Assembly (NCBI GenBank): GCA_009691855.1
Contig: SIAI01000004.1
Coordinates: 62,001-126,000 of the forward strand
Direction: 5' to 3'
DNA from: Planctomycetota bacterium
GTDB taxonomy: Bacteria; Planctomycetota; UBA1135; GCA-002686595
Length of the DNA stretch: 64,000 bases
Shown: positions 35,493 to 44,290 of the stretch, piece after piece
Position numbering within the stretch: the first letter of the stretch is position 1
Layout: every line of letters starts with the position of its first letter
Notes under the pieces: model-generated
Databases searched by the model: none
Told to the model about the DNA's origin: nothing
What the model saw: only the letters and a program-made list of their open reading frames with translations
Program-made: the position numbers and the translations under genes

Positions 35493-36932
35493 ATGACCGA
35501 CCTCTTCCTCGGCCTCGACGTGGGCACGCAGGGCACGAAGGCGCTGCTAGTCGACGAGCGCGCGATCGTCGGGCGAGCGGCGTCCGCCTACGAGCTGCTG
35601 CCCGATCTCCCGCCCGGCGCGGCCGAGCAGCACCCCGAGACGTGGTGGAGCGCGGTGCGCGCGTGCGTGCGCGAGCTGGGGCAGAGCGTGGACCTCGCGC
35701 GCGTGCGCGGAATCGGCGTTTCCGGCCAGCAGCACGGCTTCGTCGCGCTCGACGCTGCGCGGCTCGTGCTGCGTCCGGCGAAGCTGTGGTGCGATACGAG
35801 CACCGCCGCCGAGGCGCGCGAGCTCACGCAGATGCTCGGCCGCGCCGTGCCGACCGGCTTCACGGCATCGAAGATCCTGTGGTTGAAGCGCCACGAGCCG
35901 CAACACTTCGCGCGCCTCGCGCACGTGCTCCTGCCGCACGACTGGCTCAACTTCCGTCTCAGCGGCGAGCTGGCGATGGAGTGCGGCGACGCCTCGGGCA
36001 CGGGCCTGTTCGACCCCGCCGCGCGCGCCTTCGACGCGCGCGCGTGCTACGCCATCGACGAGTCGCTGGCCGCGAAGCTGCCGCGCCTCGTCGCGCCGGA
36101 GGAACCGATGGGGCGCCTGACGAAGGCGGCGGCGAGCGAGCTCGGCCTCCCCGCCGGCATCCCCATCGCCCCCGGCGGCGGCGACAACATGTGCGCCGCG
36201 ATCGGCAGCGGCGCCACGCGCCCGGGCGTGGCCACGCTCTCGCTGGGCACCTCGGCCACGGTGTTCGCCTACGCGCGCACGCCGGTGCTCGATCCGGCGG
36301 GCGCGATCGCGCCCTTCTGCGACTCGACCGGCGGCTACCTGCCGCTGCTGTGCGTGATGAACGCGACGGGCGTGTTGCACGAGGTGGCGCGCGCGTTCCC
36401 GGGCGAGGATCTCGAGTCGTTGACGCGTGCGGCGCGCGACGTCGCGCCGGGCTGCGACGGGTTGCTGTTCCTGCCGTACCTCGCGGGCGAGCGCGTGCCC
36501 GATCTGCCGCAGGCGAGCGGGACCCTGCTCGGCATCCGCCCGGGCTCGCTCACACCCGCGCGGATGTTCCGCGCAGCGCTGGAAGGCGTCAGCCTGAACC
36601 TCGCCTGGGGCGTCGAGCGCCTGCGCGCGCTCGGCCTCGCGATCGACTCGGTGCGCCTGGTCGGCGGCGGCGCGAAGAACGAGCTGTGGGCGTCGATGCT
36701 CGCCGATTGTCTAGGCGCGCGCGTGCAGCGGCTGGCGGAGAGCGAGTCGGCGGCGCTCGGGGCGGCGCTGCAGGCGGCGTGGATCGTGCGCCGCGGCTCG
36801 CTGGACGAGCTCGCGCACAGGTTCGTGGGCTTCGACGGCGTGCCGTTCGAGCCGGATGGCGCGCGCGTGGCCGTCTACCGGGACGCGCTCGCGCGCTTCC
36901 GCAAGAGCGTGGAGCGCGTCCACGGCGCGTAG
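35493..36932 (+). CDS. xylB: Xylulokinase
   Basis: 479 residues, normal for the FGGY family. It phosphorylates D-xylulose to xylulose 5-phosphate for the pentose phosphate route. Motifs: LGLDVGTQGTKALLVD at the N-terminus, GIGVSGQQHGFVALD (substrate region), LPHDWLNFRLSGELAMECGD with the catalytic Asp, LSLGTSATVFAY (ATPase signature) and VRLVGGGAKNELWASMLADC. It follows xylA, so the two form a minimal xylose-use pair. Distinguished from glycerol kinase by the absence of the glycerol-kinase R-x-D-G-G patterns and by the xylA neighbour. Confidence 0.93.
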   Translation: MTDLFLGLDVGTQGTKALLVDERAIVGRAASAYELLPDLPPGAAEQHPETWWSAVRACVRELGQSVDLARVRGIGVSGQQHGFVALDAARLVLRPAKLWCDTSTAAEARELTQMLGRAVPTGFTASKILWLKRHEPQHFARLAHVLLPHDWLNFRLSGELAMECGDASGTGLFDPAARAFDARACYAIDESLAAKLPRLVAPEEPMGRLTKAAASELGLPAGIPIAPGGGDNMCAAIGSGATRPGVATLSLGTSATVFAYARTPVLDPAGAIAPFCDSTGGYLPLLCVMNATGVLHEVARAFPGEDLESLTRAARDVAPGCDGLLFLPYLAGERVPDLPQASGTLLGIRPGSLTPARMFRAALEGVSLNLAWGVERLRALGLAIDSVRLVGGGAKNELWASMLADCLGARVQRLAESESAALGAALQAAWIVRRGSLDELAHRFVGFDGVPFEPDGARVAVYRDALARFRKSVERVHGA

Positions 36933-36941
36933 CGCCGAAGC

Positions 36942-37916
36942 TCACCCGTCCGCGAGATCCATCCGAAGGTGGACCTCGCCGGTGAACTCGCTCGAGGTTT
37001 CGTACGCCGCGCCTTCGACCGTGTTCGTCGTCGTATCGCGCACGCCGAGGCGAGTCTCACCTTCCAGCGAGAGCATTCGCGCGTGCCCGTGCGTCCGATC
37101 CCAGCGCAGTTCTCCTTCGAGCTTGGAGGAGTCCTCCACGCGCATGCTCCCCGACGACTCGCTCAACTCCGAGGACGACGAGCCTTCGATCTGCAGGCGG
37201 ATCGTGGCCAGCTCGACGTCCCCCTCGACCCTCGTGCCCTCGTAGGTCGCGGTGACCTTCGTGTGCCGGTTGGCGCGCAGCTGATCCTCCGCGGCGATCT
37301 CGTCGGGTGCTTCGTCGTGGTCCCAGATCCTGAGGTCGCCACCGGGGCTCAGCAGATCCTGGCCGAGCTCGATCTGCCATTGGTCGCCGACCGCGACTTC
37401 ACCGGCCGGGAGCAGCGCGCGCAGGTCCATGTCTTCCTCGAGGCCGCGGAGCAGGTACTCCTCGCCCGTCTCGCCCTCGGCGAAGGCGGCGACGAACTTC
37501 TGCTCCTCTTCGTCCCAGGTGAAGACGACCTCACCACCCGCCAGCTTGCTCTCCATGTCTCCCTCGTGCGACTGCTCGGGATCGTCGGGAGACTCCTGCC
37601 TCTCGCTGCCCGAGAGCTCCTCGAAGCTGCGCCTGACCTTGCGGGGCTGACCCTCGGCCACTGCCTCGAAGAGGTCGTGCACGACGTAGGAGTACTCGAG
37701 GTGGACGCGCAGGCCGACATCCGAGCCCAGGTCTTCGACCTCTTGCCCGTCGATCGTCATCGACACCGAAGCGAGGGTCAGGTCGTGCGTGAGCTGCACG
37801 CTGCGAGTCAGGCGCGCGTCCGGTTCGACGTGGAAGCGGAGCTCGTCCCCGCGGCCCTCGCCCAGGCCGGCGACGGTCGAAACGAACAGACACAACCGGA
37901 GTCCATTCCTGTGCAT
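36942..37916 (-). CDS. Secreted acidic protein, unknown
   Basis: 324 residues from the ATG at 37916; ggaggt nine bases upstream supports it, while the longer frame runs into a repeat element. The N-terminus has a short hydrophobic segment (LRLCLFVSTVAGLG), probably a signal peptide. The mature protein is rich in Glu/Asp and beta strands, with VGDQWQIELGQDLLSPGGD at about 230. Many strand-like segments end in polar turns, as in proteins that track lipid or metal cargo, but no family is recognised. It is convergent with xylB across a 9-bp gap. Confidence 0.7.
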   Translation of the reverse strand: MHRNGLRLCLFVSTVAGLGEGRGDELRFHVEPDARLTRSVQLTHDLTLASVSMTIDGQEVEDLGSDVGLRVHLEYSYVVHDLFEAVAEGQPRKVRRSFEELSGSERQESPDDPEQSHEGDMESKLAGGEVVFTWDEEEQKFVAAFAEGETGEEYLLRGLEEDMDLRALLPAGEVAVGDQWQIELGQDLLSPGGDLRIWDHDEAPDEIAAEDQLRANRHTKVTATYEGTRVEGDVELATIRLQIEGSSSSELSESSGSMRVEDSSKLEGELRWDRTHGHARMLSLEGETRLGVRDTTTNTVEGAAYETSSEFTGEVHLRMDLADG

Positions 37917-38050
37917 CGACGCCTCACCTCCTCGCCCGAGGTTCCGGCGCCGAAGCGCGACGCGCAAGCAGAATGGCGCCGATTCTCGGCGTCGGGCTTC
38001 GGCGCCGTGACGTCCTCCACGTATGTGCAGTGGAGTTGCCTGGTTGCGCG

Positions 38051-38148
38051 GTTTGCCGGCGAGGCGGGCTTTGCGTACACCCGGGCGAAGGCCCGGGCTT
38101 CTAGGGGAAGGGAGAGCGAAGGCGGCCTCGGGCGCGTTCCCTGGGTAC
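38051..38148 (+). repeat. REP-like element, copy A
   Basis: About 97 bp beginning gtttgccggcgaggcggg and containing the palindromic core aaggcccgggcttctagggg, ending in ttccctgggtac. Copy B (39264-39362) is in the same orientation and copy C (39540-39635) is inverted. All three flank the RAYT transposase gene. Confidence 0.85.
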
Positions 38149-38535
38149 AAGCGCTTCAGGTGGGGCTGGGGTAAGGGGCGCAGCGACGGCGCAACGAACT
38201 GTGCTCACTCAGGGCACCGCGAATGAGGTGCTGCGAGTCCGCACCGAGACTCGGATCGAGTTCGCGAGGGGCGCGGACGCTGATGGAGACGAAGACGAAC
38301 GGGCGTCGAGTCGGGGTCGGAGATTCTCGATGAGGTGCGCGGCCGAGCGCATCTCGGGAACCTCGCTCATTCAGTTCGGCGAGCGCGACTTGCTCGCTCG
38401 CGGCACTGCGGCTTCGAGCTCGCGCTGAGTACTTGAACTCGGCGACTGTCGCCCGCGAACCTCGCGCTATCAGGATTCTACGAGGAATTCTGAGTTTCTC
38501 GCGAACCGTTCGCGCGCCCGACAGTGCTCGTGTTC
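38149..38535. other. Gene-free stretch before the transposase
   Basis: These 387 bp contain no frame with coding character on either strand. Base composition is a little lower in GC than the surroundings, and no clear promoter, RNA or repeat is seen. Confidence 0.5.
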
Positions 38536-39213
38536 ATGAGGACGAAGAGACTCCGACAACGCGAGTTCGGGTTCGTGAACTGGGGCGGCAAGCGACGCGG
38601 TGCCGGACGCAAGCCGAAGGACGAGCGCGCGGGGGTGTCACATCGACGGCGAGCGAAGCTCGACGCGCATCATCCCGTGCTCGTCACGCTGCGCGTCGCG
38701 GCGCGCTTGCCGAGCTTGCGCTGCGCTGCGGCGCACGAGGTCGTGCGCGGCGCGATTGCGGAGTCGTCGGAGCGTGGCGACTTCCAGGTGATCGTGCACA
38801 GCGTGCAGATGAACCACATCCATCTCGTCGTCGAGGCGCGGAGCTCGGACGCGCTGGCGCGCGGCGTGAACGCGCTCGGGGCGCGGATCGCGAAGCGGCT
38901 GAACAAGCTGTGGCGGCGGTGCGGGCAGGTGTTGCCGGATCGGTTCCACTCGCGGGCGCTGAAGACTCCGCGCGAGTGTCGCATCGCGTTGATCTACGTG
39001 CTGCAGAACGCTCGCAAGCACGGCTCGTGGCGCGCCAGGATGCCGGACGTGTACTCGTCGGGGCCGCTGTTCGACGGGTGGACTTCGGGCATGGACAACC
39101 GCGCTCAATCGAGACGCTCGTACATCGGCAAGCCGCGCACGTGGTTGCTCACGCTCGGTTGGATGCGCCACGGGCTCATCGATCCGAAGGAGGTGCCTGC
39201 GGCCGCGGCGTGA
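38536..39213 (+). CDS. REP-associated tyrosine transposase (RAYT, Y1 HUH family)
   Basis: 225 residues from the ATG at 38536 (a GTG 12 bases upstream is also in frame). The HUH metal motif is MNHIHLVVEA (His-x-His, about 96-98). The likely nucleophile tyrosine is in RIALIYVLQNARKHG near residue 155. The N-terminus REFGFVNWGGKRRGAGRKPK is typical of the AT-hook-like start seen in many planctomycete and proteobacterial RAYTs. RAYTs move or maintain REP palindromes with which they are linked; three such repeats flank this gene. They belong to the IS200/IS605-related HUH enzymes but are usually not autonomous insertion sequences. Confidence 0.9.
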   Translation: MRTKRLRQREFGFVNWGGKRRGAGRKPKDERAGVSHRRRAKLDAHHPVLVTLRVAARLPSLRCAAAHEVVRGAIAESSERGDFQVIVHSVQMNHIHLVVEARSSDALARGVNALGARIAKRLNKLWRRCGQVLPDRFHSRALKTPRECRIALIYVLQNARKHGSWRARMPDVYSSGPLFDGWTSGMDNRAQSRRSYIGKPRTWLLTLGWMRHGLIDPKEVPAAAA

Positions 39214-39263
39214 GGCGTTCAGTCGGGCGGACGTGCGCGACGAGGTGTTCGCTGGTCGAGGGC

Positions 39264-39362
39264 GTTTGCGGGCGAGGCGGGTTCGCCGGACACCAGAGCG
39301 AAGGCCCGGGCCTCTAGGGGAAGGAAGCGCGAAGGCAGGGTCTTGGCGCGTTCCCTGGGTCG
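39264..39362 (+). repeat. REP-like element, copy B
   Basis: Same layout as copy A (gtttgcgggcgaggcggg, core aaggcccgggcctctagggg, end ttccctgggtcg). It begins about 50 bp after the transposase stop. The core cggcccgggcc-type stretch is self-complementary. Confidence 0.85.
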
Positions 39363-39442
39363 TGAGGCTTCGGGTGAATTGCACTGGGACGCAGCGAGCC
39401 CGCTGGAGCCTGACCATCGTCAACGAGTGCTCGACGCAGGCT

Positions 39443-39575
39443 CCCGAAGCGCGGCAGCTCAGGGAACCGGTCACACCTCGCCTTTCTCCCGAAGCGCCAC
39501 GAGTCCCACGACACCTTGCCTTCGCCCGAAGCGCTACGATCCAGGGAACCCGCCAACACCTTGCCTTCGCCCTCC
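39443..39575. repeat. Imperfect tandem units next to copy C
   Basis: Three units beginning cccgaagcgc (39443, about 39488 and about 39525) share following text such as acaccttgccttcg and ccagggaacc. Units differ in length (about 37-47 bp). They look like partial duplications of the tail of the REP-like element. Confidence 0.6.
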
Positions 39576-39635
39576 TTCCCCTAGAGGCCCGGGCCTTCGG
39601 CTTGACATCCGGCATCCCCGCCTCGCCGGCAAACC
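39540..39635 (-). repeat. REP-like element, copy C, inverted
   Basis: The reverse complement matches copies A and B along its length, including ccttcccctagaggcccggg on the plus strand. A and B point one way and C the other, so B and C form an inverted pair, which is a REPIN-like arrangement. Confidence 0.85.
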
Positions 39636-39722
39636 TCAGCGACGAGGGAACGCCTCTTCACGCGTCCCCTCGTCCTCGTCCTCGTCCTCGCGCTCGCTCA
39701 CGCCCGCGAGTCACACGCCCGC

Positions 39723-41000
39723 TCACTCCACCGGCCACCACACCTGCGTGCGCCACGTGCTCGCGTCCGGTTCCAGACCCGGGTCCGTCCAGTACACCTC
39801 CCAGAACGGCCCGCTCGCCTTCAACTTCTGCTCCCGGATCCACGCGCCGAGGCGCTCGTAGCTCTGCTCGAGCTTGTCGTACGGGCCGACGTGCCAGGTC
39901 ATCGCGGCGCGGCCGGCGGGGAGCTCGGAGAGCTGCACGCGGCCCGTGGGCTTGAACGCGGTGCGCACGGCGATGCCGCTCTCGAGCTCGATCTCGTGCT
40001 CCTCGTGGTCGATGCGGTGGTAGCGCGTGAACGGGGGACCGGCGGGCTGCACGCCCAGCTTGGCGAGGACGCCGCCGATCTCGGGCAGGAGCGCGGCCAG
40101 CGTGATGCTGACCTTGTCGTCGGGGATCGTCACGCGGATCGAGGCCACGAGCTCCTGCGCGTGCGTCTCGAGCACGCACTTCGACGCGTCCGCCGGCGGC
40201 GCCTGGGCGCGCTTCGACGGGTCGGCGATCGCCGCGGCGACCTCGACGGGCGGCGCGACCTCGGCGGGCGTGAGCTCGCGGTGCACGACGGACTCGACGC
40301 GGTAGAGAATGCTCACCATCGGCGCGTGCGCCGGCTCCTGCATCTGCTCGTCGCCACCGAACTGCGCGCCGAGGATCTCCTGCACGCGCTCGTGCGGGTA
40401 GAGGACGCCGTCCACCGCCTTCCACGCGCGGAAGCTCCACACCATCGGCAGCTGCTCGCCGGTCGGGCCGGGGAAGACGAGCGCCACGCGCGCGAGCTGG
40501 TTCGTCTCGGCGTCGAGGTACCAGCGCTCGGCCGCACCCTCGCGCGGCCGCATCTCGAGCTCGTATTGCGCGCGCCCGTCGCGCTCGACCCGGCCCAGCG
40601 TATGCGCGCTCGCGTACAGCGAGCGCCACGGCGCGCTGCGACAGATCGCCCATAGCCGGCGCGGCGGACCCTGCGAGGCGCCTTCCTTGACCATCACGCC
40701 GAAGCCGGGGTCCGTGCTCCACGAGACGCGTCCGTCGGTGCCCTGCGTGTTGGCGCCGTCGCCGCTCCACATGGGGTTGTGGAGCACCTGCTCGCCGCCG
40801 TCCACGAGGCGATAGCGGTCCTCGAAGGGCGCGTGCACGTTCGAGCCGGTCATCTCCATCCGTCCGCGCATGACGATGCCGTGGATGCGCGCGCGGGCCT
40901 CGAGCGCGCCGAGCGCGCCCTCGCGCCGATCGAGCAGCGCGGCGGCCTCGGGGAGCTCGGACTGGGGCAGGAAGGCGAGCAGGAGCGTGGGGCAGAGCAT
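39723..41000 (-). CDS. Secreted protein with C-terminal GyrI-like effector-binding domain
   Basis: 425 residues. The start MLCPTLLLAFLPQ is a short signal-like segment. Residues ~30-230 resemble an outer-membrane lipoprotein-sorting or lipid-binding beta fold (SGDGANTQGTDGRVSW, YLDAETNQLARVAL). The last ~155 residues match the GyrI-like small-molecule-binding domain: GPPFTRYHRIDHEEHEIELE, then ELPAGRAAMTWHVGPYDKLE and the end EPDASTWRTQVWWPVE. This fold is usually found in transcription regulators, so its presence in an exported protein is unusual. The stop lies beside the repeat-rich region. Convergent or divergent partners give no clue to ligand. Confidence 0.75.
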   Translation of the reverse strand: MLCPTLLLAFLPQSELPEAAALLDRREGALGALEARARIHGIVMRGRMEMTGSNVHAPFEDRYRLVDGGEQVLHNPMWSGDGANTQGTDGRVSWSTDPGFGVMVKEGASQGPPRRLWAICRSAPWRSLYASAHTLGRVERDGRAQYELEMRPREGAAERWYLDAETNQLARVALVFPGPTGEQLPMVWSFRAWKAVDGVLYPHERVQEILGAQFGGDEQMQEPAHAPMVSILYRVESVVHRELTPAEVAPPVEVAAAIADPSKRAQAPPADASKCVLETHAQELVASIRVTIPDDKVSITLAALLPEIGGVLAKLGVQPAGPPFTRYHRIDHEEHEIELESGIAVRTAFKPTGRVQLSELPAGRAAMTWHVGPYDKLEQSYERLGAWIREQKLKASGPFWEVYWTDPGLEPDASTWRTQVWWPVE

Positions 41001-41101
41001 CGGGCGACCTCGCAGGGGCTTGGTATCGTAGGGGACGAGCGGCGCGCCATCGAAGGGCGCGCTCCGATCGATACGCGAAACGAGCGCCGATTCATCGCCG
41101 C

Positions 41102-41809
41102 GTGGAACCCGGAATCTTCCCCACCACGATCTGGTCGCAGGTGCGCCTCGGCGGCGCCTCGGCGGGCGCGCCCGCGCGCGACGAGGCCCTGGCCGAGCTC
41201 GCGCGTCGCTACCAAGCGCCGGCCGAGGCCTATCTCCGCGCCGCCCTGCGTCTTTCGCGCGAGGAGGCTCACGAGCTGTTCCAGGAGTTCTTCGCCTGGA
41301 TGCTCTCGAGCGACTTCCTGGCCAAGGCCGAGCGCGAGCGCGGGCGCTTCCGCGCGTTCGTCAAGGTGGCGCTCAAGCGCTTCGCCAGCGACGCACGTCG
41401 GCGCGAGCTCGCCCAGAAGCGCGGCGGTGGCGAGCGACCCGTCGCGCTCGACGCGGAGGACGTGCCGGAGCTCGCCGACCGCAGCGCGCAGAGCCCCGAG
41501 GAGCTCCTCGACCAGGCCTGGAAGGCGGCGCTGATCGACGGAGCGTTCGCGCGTCTGCGTACCGAGCTCGAGGCGCGCGGTCGCGCGCCGGCCTTCGCCG
41601 TGTTCGCCGACACCTACCTCGCCGCCGGGCCGGAGCCCGACTACAAGACGCTCGCCGCGCGTCACGGCTGCACGACCACCGACATCTCCAACTGGCTGCA
41701 GCGCGCGAAGCAGCGCTTCCGCGAGCTCCTGCGCGCAGCGGTGCTGGAGACGGTGCGCGATCCGGCCGAGCTGGGCGCCGAGCTCGCCTGGTTGTTCGAG
41801 GAGGCATGA
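41102..41809 (+). CDS. ECF-type RNA polymerase sigma factor, planctomycete type
   Basis: 235 residues from GTG at 41102. The start PGIFPTTIWSQV and the region 2 helix EEAHELFQEFFAWML are characteristic of the sigma factors that planctomycetes place beside protein kinases. ERGRFRAFVKVALKRF and the region 4 helix-turn-helix YKTLAARHGCTTTDISNWLQ follow. It directs RNA polymerase to unknown promoters. The stop overlaps the kinase start by four bases, and no anti-sigma factor is present. Phosphorylation by the kinase is the likely control; that is inferred from this family's layout. Confidence 0.88.
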   Translation: MEPGIFPTTIWSQVRLGGASAGAPARDEALAELARRYQAPAEAYLRAALRLSREEAHELFQEFFAWMLSSDFLAKAERERGRFRAFVKVALKRFASDARRRELAQKRGGGERPVALDAEDVPELADRSAQSPEELLDQAWKAALIDGAFARLRTELEARGRAPAFAVFADTYLAAGPEPDYKTLAARHGCTTTDISNWLQRAKQRFRELLRAAVLETVRDPAELGAELAWLFEEA

Positions 41810-44229
41810 GCGAGAAACTCACACCCGCCGCGCGCGCGCGTCTGCTGCGCGCTGCTGCCCAGCCGAGCGCGGCGGGCGAGCTGCTCTACGGGCGCTATCG
41901 CATCACGCGCGAGCTCGGCCGCGGCGGGATGGGGGTCGTGTACGAGGCCGAGGACGTGGCCCTGCGGCGGCGCGTCGCGCTCAAGGTCCTGCGCCTGCCG
42001 GCCCAGCTCGGGCCGGGCCTGGCCGAGCAGGTGCTGCGCGAGGCGCGCGCCGCCGCGCGCCTCGACCACCCCAACATCGCCGCCGTCTACGACGCGCACG
42101 ACGACGCCATCGCGCTGCAGTTCATCGAGGGCCGGCCGCTGTCGGAGATCGAGAAACCCGAGCTGCGCCGGCTCGTCGGCTGGCTGCGCGACGCGGCGCT
42201 GGCCGTGCACCACGCGCACGAGCAGGGCATCGTGCACCGCGACCTGAAGCCCCACAACCTGATGATCGACGGCGAGCGCGTGGTCGTGACCGACTTCGGG
42301 CTCGCCAAGGAGCTCGCGCTCGACACCTCGCAGTCGCTCTCCGGCGCGGTGCTCGGCACGCCGAGCTACATGCCGCCCGAGCAGGCCGGCGGCCGCGCGC
42401 GCGAGGTGGACGCGCGCTCGGACGTGTACGCGCTGGGCGCGACGCTGTACGACCGCCTGGCCGGCCGGCCGCCGTTCGTGGACAAGGACCTGGTCGCGCT
42501 GCTGCGCGCGGTCGTCGAGGACGAGCCGCCGCCGCTCGCGAGTCTCGCGCCCGACGTGCCGCGCGATCTGGCCTTGGTCGTGCACAAGTGTCTGGCCAAG
42601 GAGAAGGAGCGCCGCTACGCCAGCGCGAAGGAGCTGGCCGAGGACCTCACGCGCTGGCTGGCCGGCGAACCCGTGCGCGCCGAGGCGCCGACGCTCGCGT
42701 ATCGCCTGGAGAAGTTCGTGCGCCGCAACCGCGCCTGGGTCGCGGCCGCGCTCGTGCTGGCGCTGTTCGCGCTGGGCGCGGGCGCGGTGCTGTGGAGCGA
42801 GCGCGCCCAGAACGACGCGATCGCCGCGGTCCTCAGCACGCTCGACCCCGCCAACCAGCACCTCGCCAACGCGCGCGTCCTCGTGCGCCGCAGCCAGGCG
42901 GAGGCGGACGCGGAGCTCGAGCTCGGGATCGACCTGTGCCAGCGCTTCCTGGCCCGGCGTCCGGCGGCGGAGATCGAGGCCAAGCTCGGACAGCTGTTGC
43001 GCGAGCACCGTCTGTTCGACGAGGCGCTGGCGGCCTTCGATCGCACGCTGGCGCTCGCGCCCGGCTACGGTCCGGCGCGGCTCGAGCGCGGGCTGTTGCT
43101 CGCGAAGCTGCAGCAGGAGCGCGTCACCGCCGGCGACGCGCCTGCCGCCGAGGCGCTGCGCGCGCGCGCGCTCGACGATCTCGCGGTGGTGGACGACGGC
43201 GGAGTCCTGCTGGAGACCTTCGCGCGCGTGCTGGGCGGCGCCGAGCGCGCGCGTCTCTCCGGCCAGCCCGACGAGGCGCGGCGTCTGTACGCCGAGGCCG
43301 CCAGCCTCGACCCGACGCGCGTCGAGCCGGCGCTGGCGCTCGCGCCGCTTTCCCTGGAGCGCGGCGACCTGGATTCCGCGCTGACGCAGGCGATGAGCGC
43401 CATGGACCTCTTCCGTGGCTTCGCGCCGGCCTACGTGGCGCAGGCTGCGGCGCGCGTGAGCGGTGACGCCTCGGCCGAGGCCCCGACGCAGGAGCTCGAG
43501 GGCTTCGAGGGCCGCTTCGGCGACTATCCCGCGCTGCTCGTGCTGCGCCCGAGCACCGCGCTGGCCTACGCGAACCGCGGCCAGGGCGAGCTGCGCCAGG
43601 CGGCGCGCCGCGCGGCCGAGGGCGATCTGGCCGAGGCGAGCTCGGCCGTCGAACGCGCCAAAGAAGACCTGGAGCGCGCGCTGACGATCGAGCCCGAGCT
43701 CGCCGCGGCGCGCAGCGACCGCGCGCTGGTCGAGCTCGCCCTGTCGCGGCTCGGCGACGCGTCCGCCGACTTTGCTCGCGCCCGCGCCGAGCTGGAGCAT
43801 GCCTTGGCGCTCGCCCCGGAATCGGCGGCGTACCTGGCGAATCTGGCGCTGCTCACGCGCCGCGCGGCCGAGCGCGACCCGCGCGCGTCGCCCGCGCGCG
43901 TCGAGTCCGTGCTCGCCCGCCTCGATGCCGCGCTCGCGCGCGCCGGCGGTGACGCGACGCTGTGGCTCGAGCGCGCGCAGCTTCTCGCCCTGCGCGCCGC
44001 CGCGCCCGGCGCGATCCGCGCCGAGGCCGACCGCGCCGCGGCGCGCGCCGCCTTCGAGAGCGCCATCGCGCTGGAACCCTGGAGCGCCCGGCCCCGCGGT
44101 CTGCGCGGCCTTGCGCGCCAGGCCTGGGGCGAGCTGGACGGCGCGCGCGAGGACATCGAGGCCGCGCTGTTCCTCGGCGCGGACGCCGAGCTCCGCCCGC
44201 GCCTCGCCGCGGCGTTGACGGCGCGCTAG
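41806..44229 (+). CDS. Membrane serine/threonine protein kinase with TPR sensor domain
   Basis: 807 residues. Kinase domain 30-290: Gly loop LGRGGMGVVYEAE (38-50), Lys60, catalytic HRDLKPHN (144-151), DFGLAKE (163-169), then GTPSYMPPEQ. A transmembrane helix follows at about 308-325 (AWVAAALVLALFALGAGAVL). The remaining ~470 residues are TPR-like helical repeats outside the membrane. All catalytic residues are present, so it should be active. Translational coupling to the sigma factor gene points to a signalling unit in which the kinase senses through its TPR domain and modifies the sigma factor. Confidence 0.93.
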   Translation: MSEKLTPAARARLLRAAAQPSAAGELLYGRYRITRELGRGGMGVVYEAEDVALRRRVALKVLRLPAQLGPGLAEQVLREARAAARLDHPNIAAVYDAHDDAIALQFIEGRPLSEIEKPELRRLVGWLRDAALAVHHAHEQGIVHRDLKPHNLMIDGERVVVTDFGLAKELALDTSQSLSGAVLGTPSYMPPEQAGGRAREVDARSDVYALGATLYDRLAGRPPFVDKDLVALLRAVVEDEPPPLASLAPDVPRDLALVVHKCLAKEKERRYASAKELAEDLTRWLAGEPVRAEAPTLAYRLEKFVRRNRAWVAAALVLALFALGAGAVLWSERAQNDAIAAVLSTLDPANQHLANARVLVRRSQAEADAELELGIDLCQRFLARRPAAEIEAKLGQLLREHRLFDEALAAFDRTLALAPGYGPARLERGLLLAKLQQERVTAGDAPAAEALRARALDDLAVVDDGGVLLETFARVLGGAERARLSGQPDEARRLYAEAASLDPTRVEPALALAPLSLERGDLDSALTQAMSAMDLFRGFAPAYVAQAAARVSGDASAEAPTQELEGFEGRFGDYPALLVLRPSTALAYANRGQGELRQAARRAAEGDLAEASSAVERAKEDLERALTIEPELAAARSDRALVELALSRLGDASADFARARAELEHALALAPESAAYLANLALLTRRAAERDPRASPARVESVLARLDAALARAGGDATLWLERAQLLALRAAAPGAIRAEADRAAARAAFESAIALEPWSARPRGLRGLARQAWGELDGAREDIEAALFLGADAELRPRLAAALTAR

Positions 44230-44290
44230 GAATTCTGCGTGCCGTCTCGCACCGTGTAACCGGAGCGAGCAGCGGCGGTAGGGGTCGGAG

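Noticed and set aside
38201..38428. A short plus-strand frame before the transposase
   Set aside because: It is short, basic and without motif or ribosome binding site; the stretch looks non-coding.
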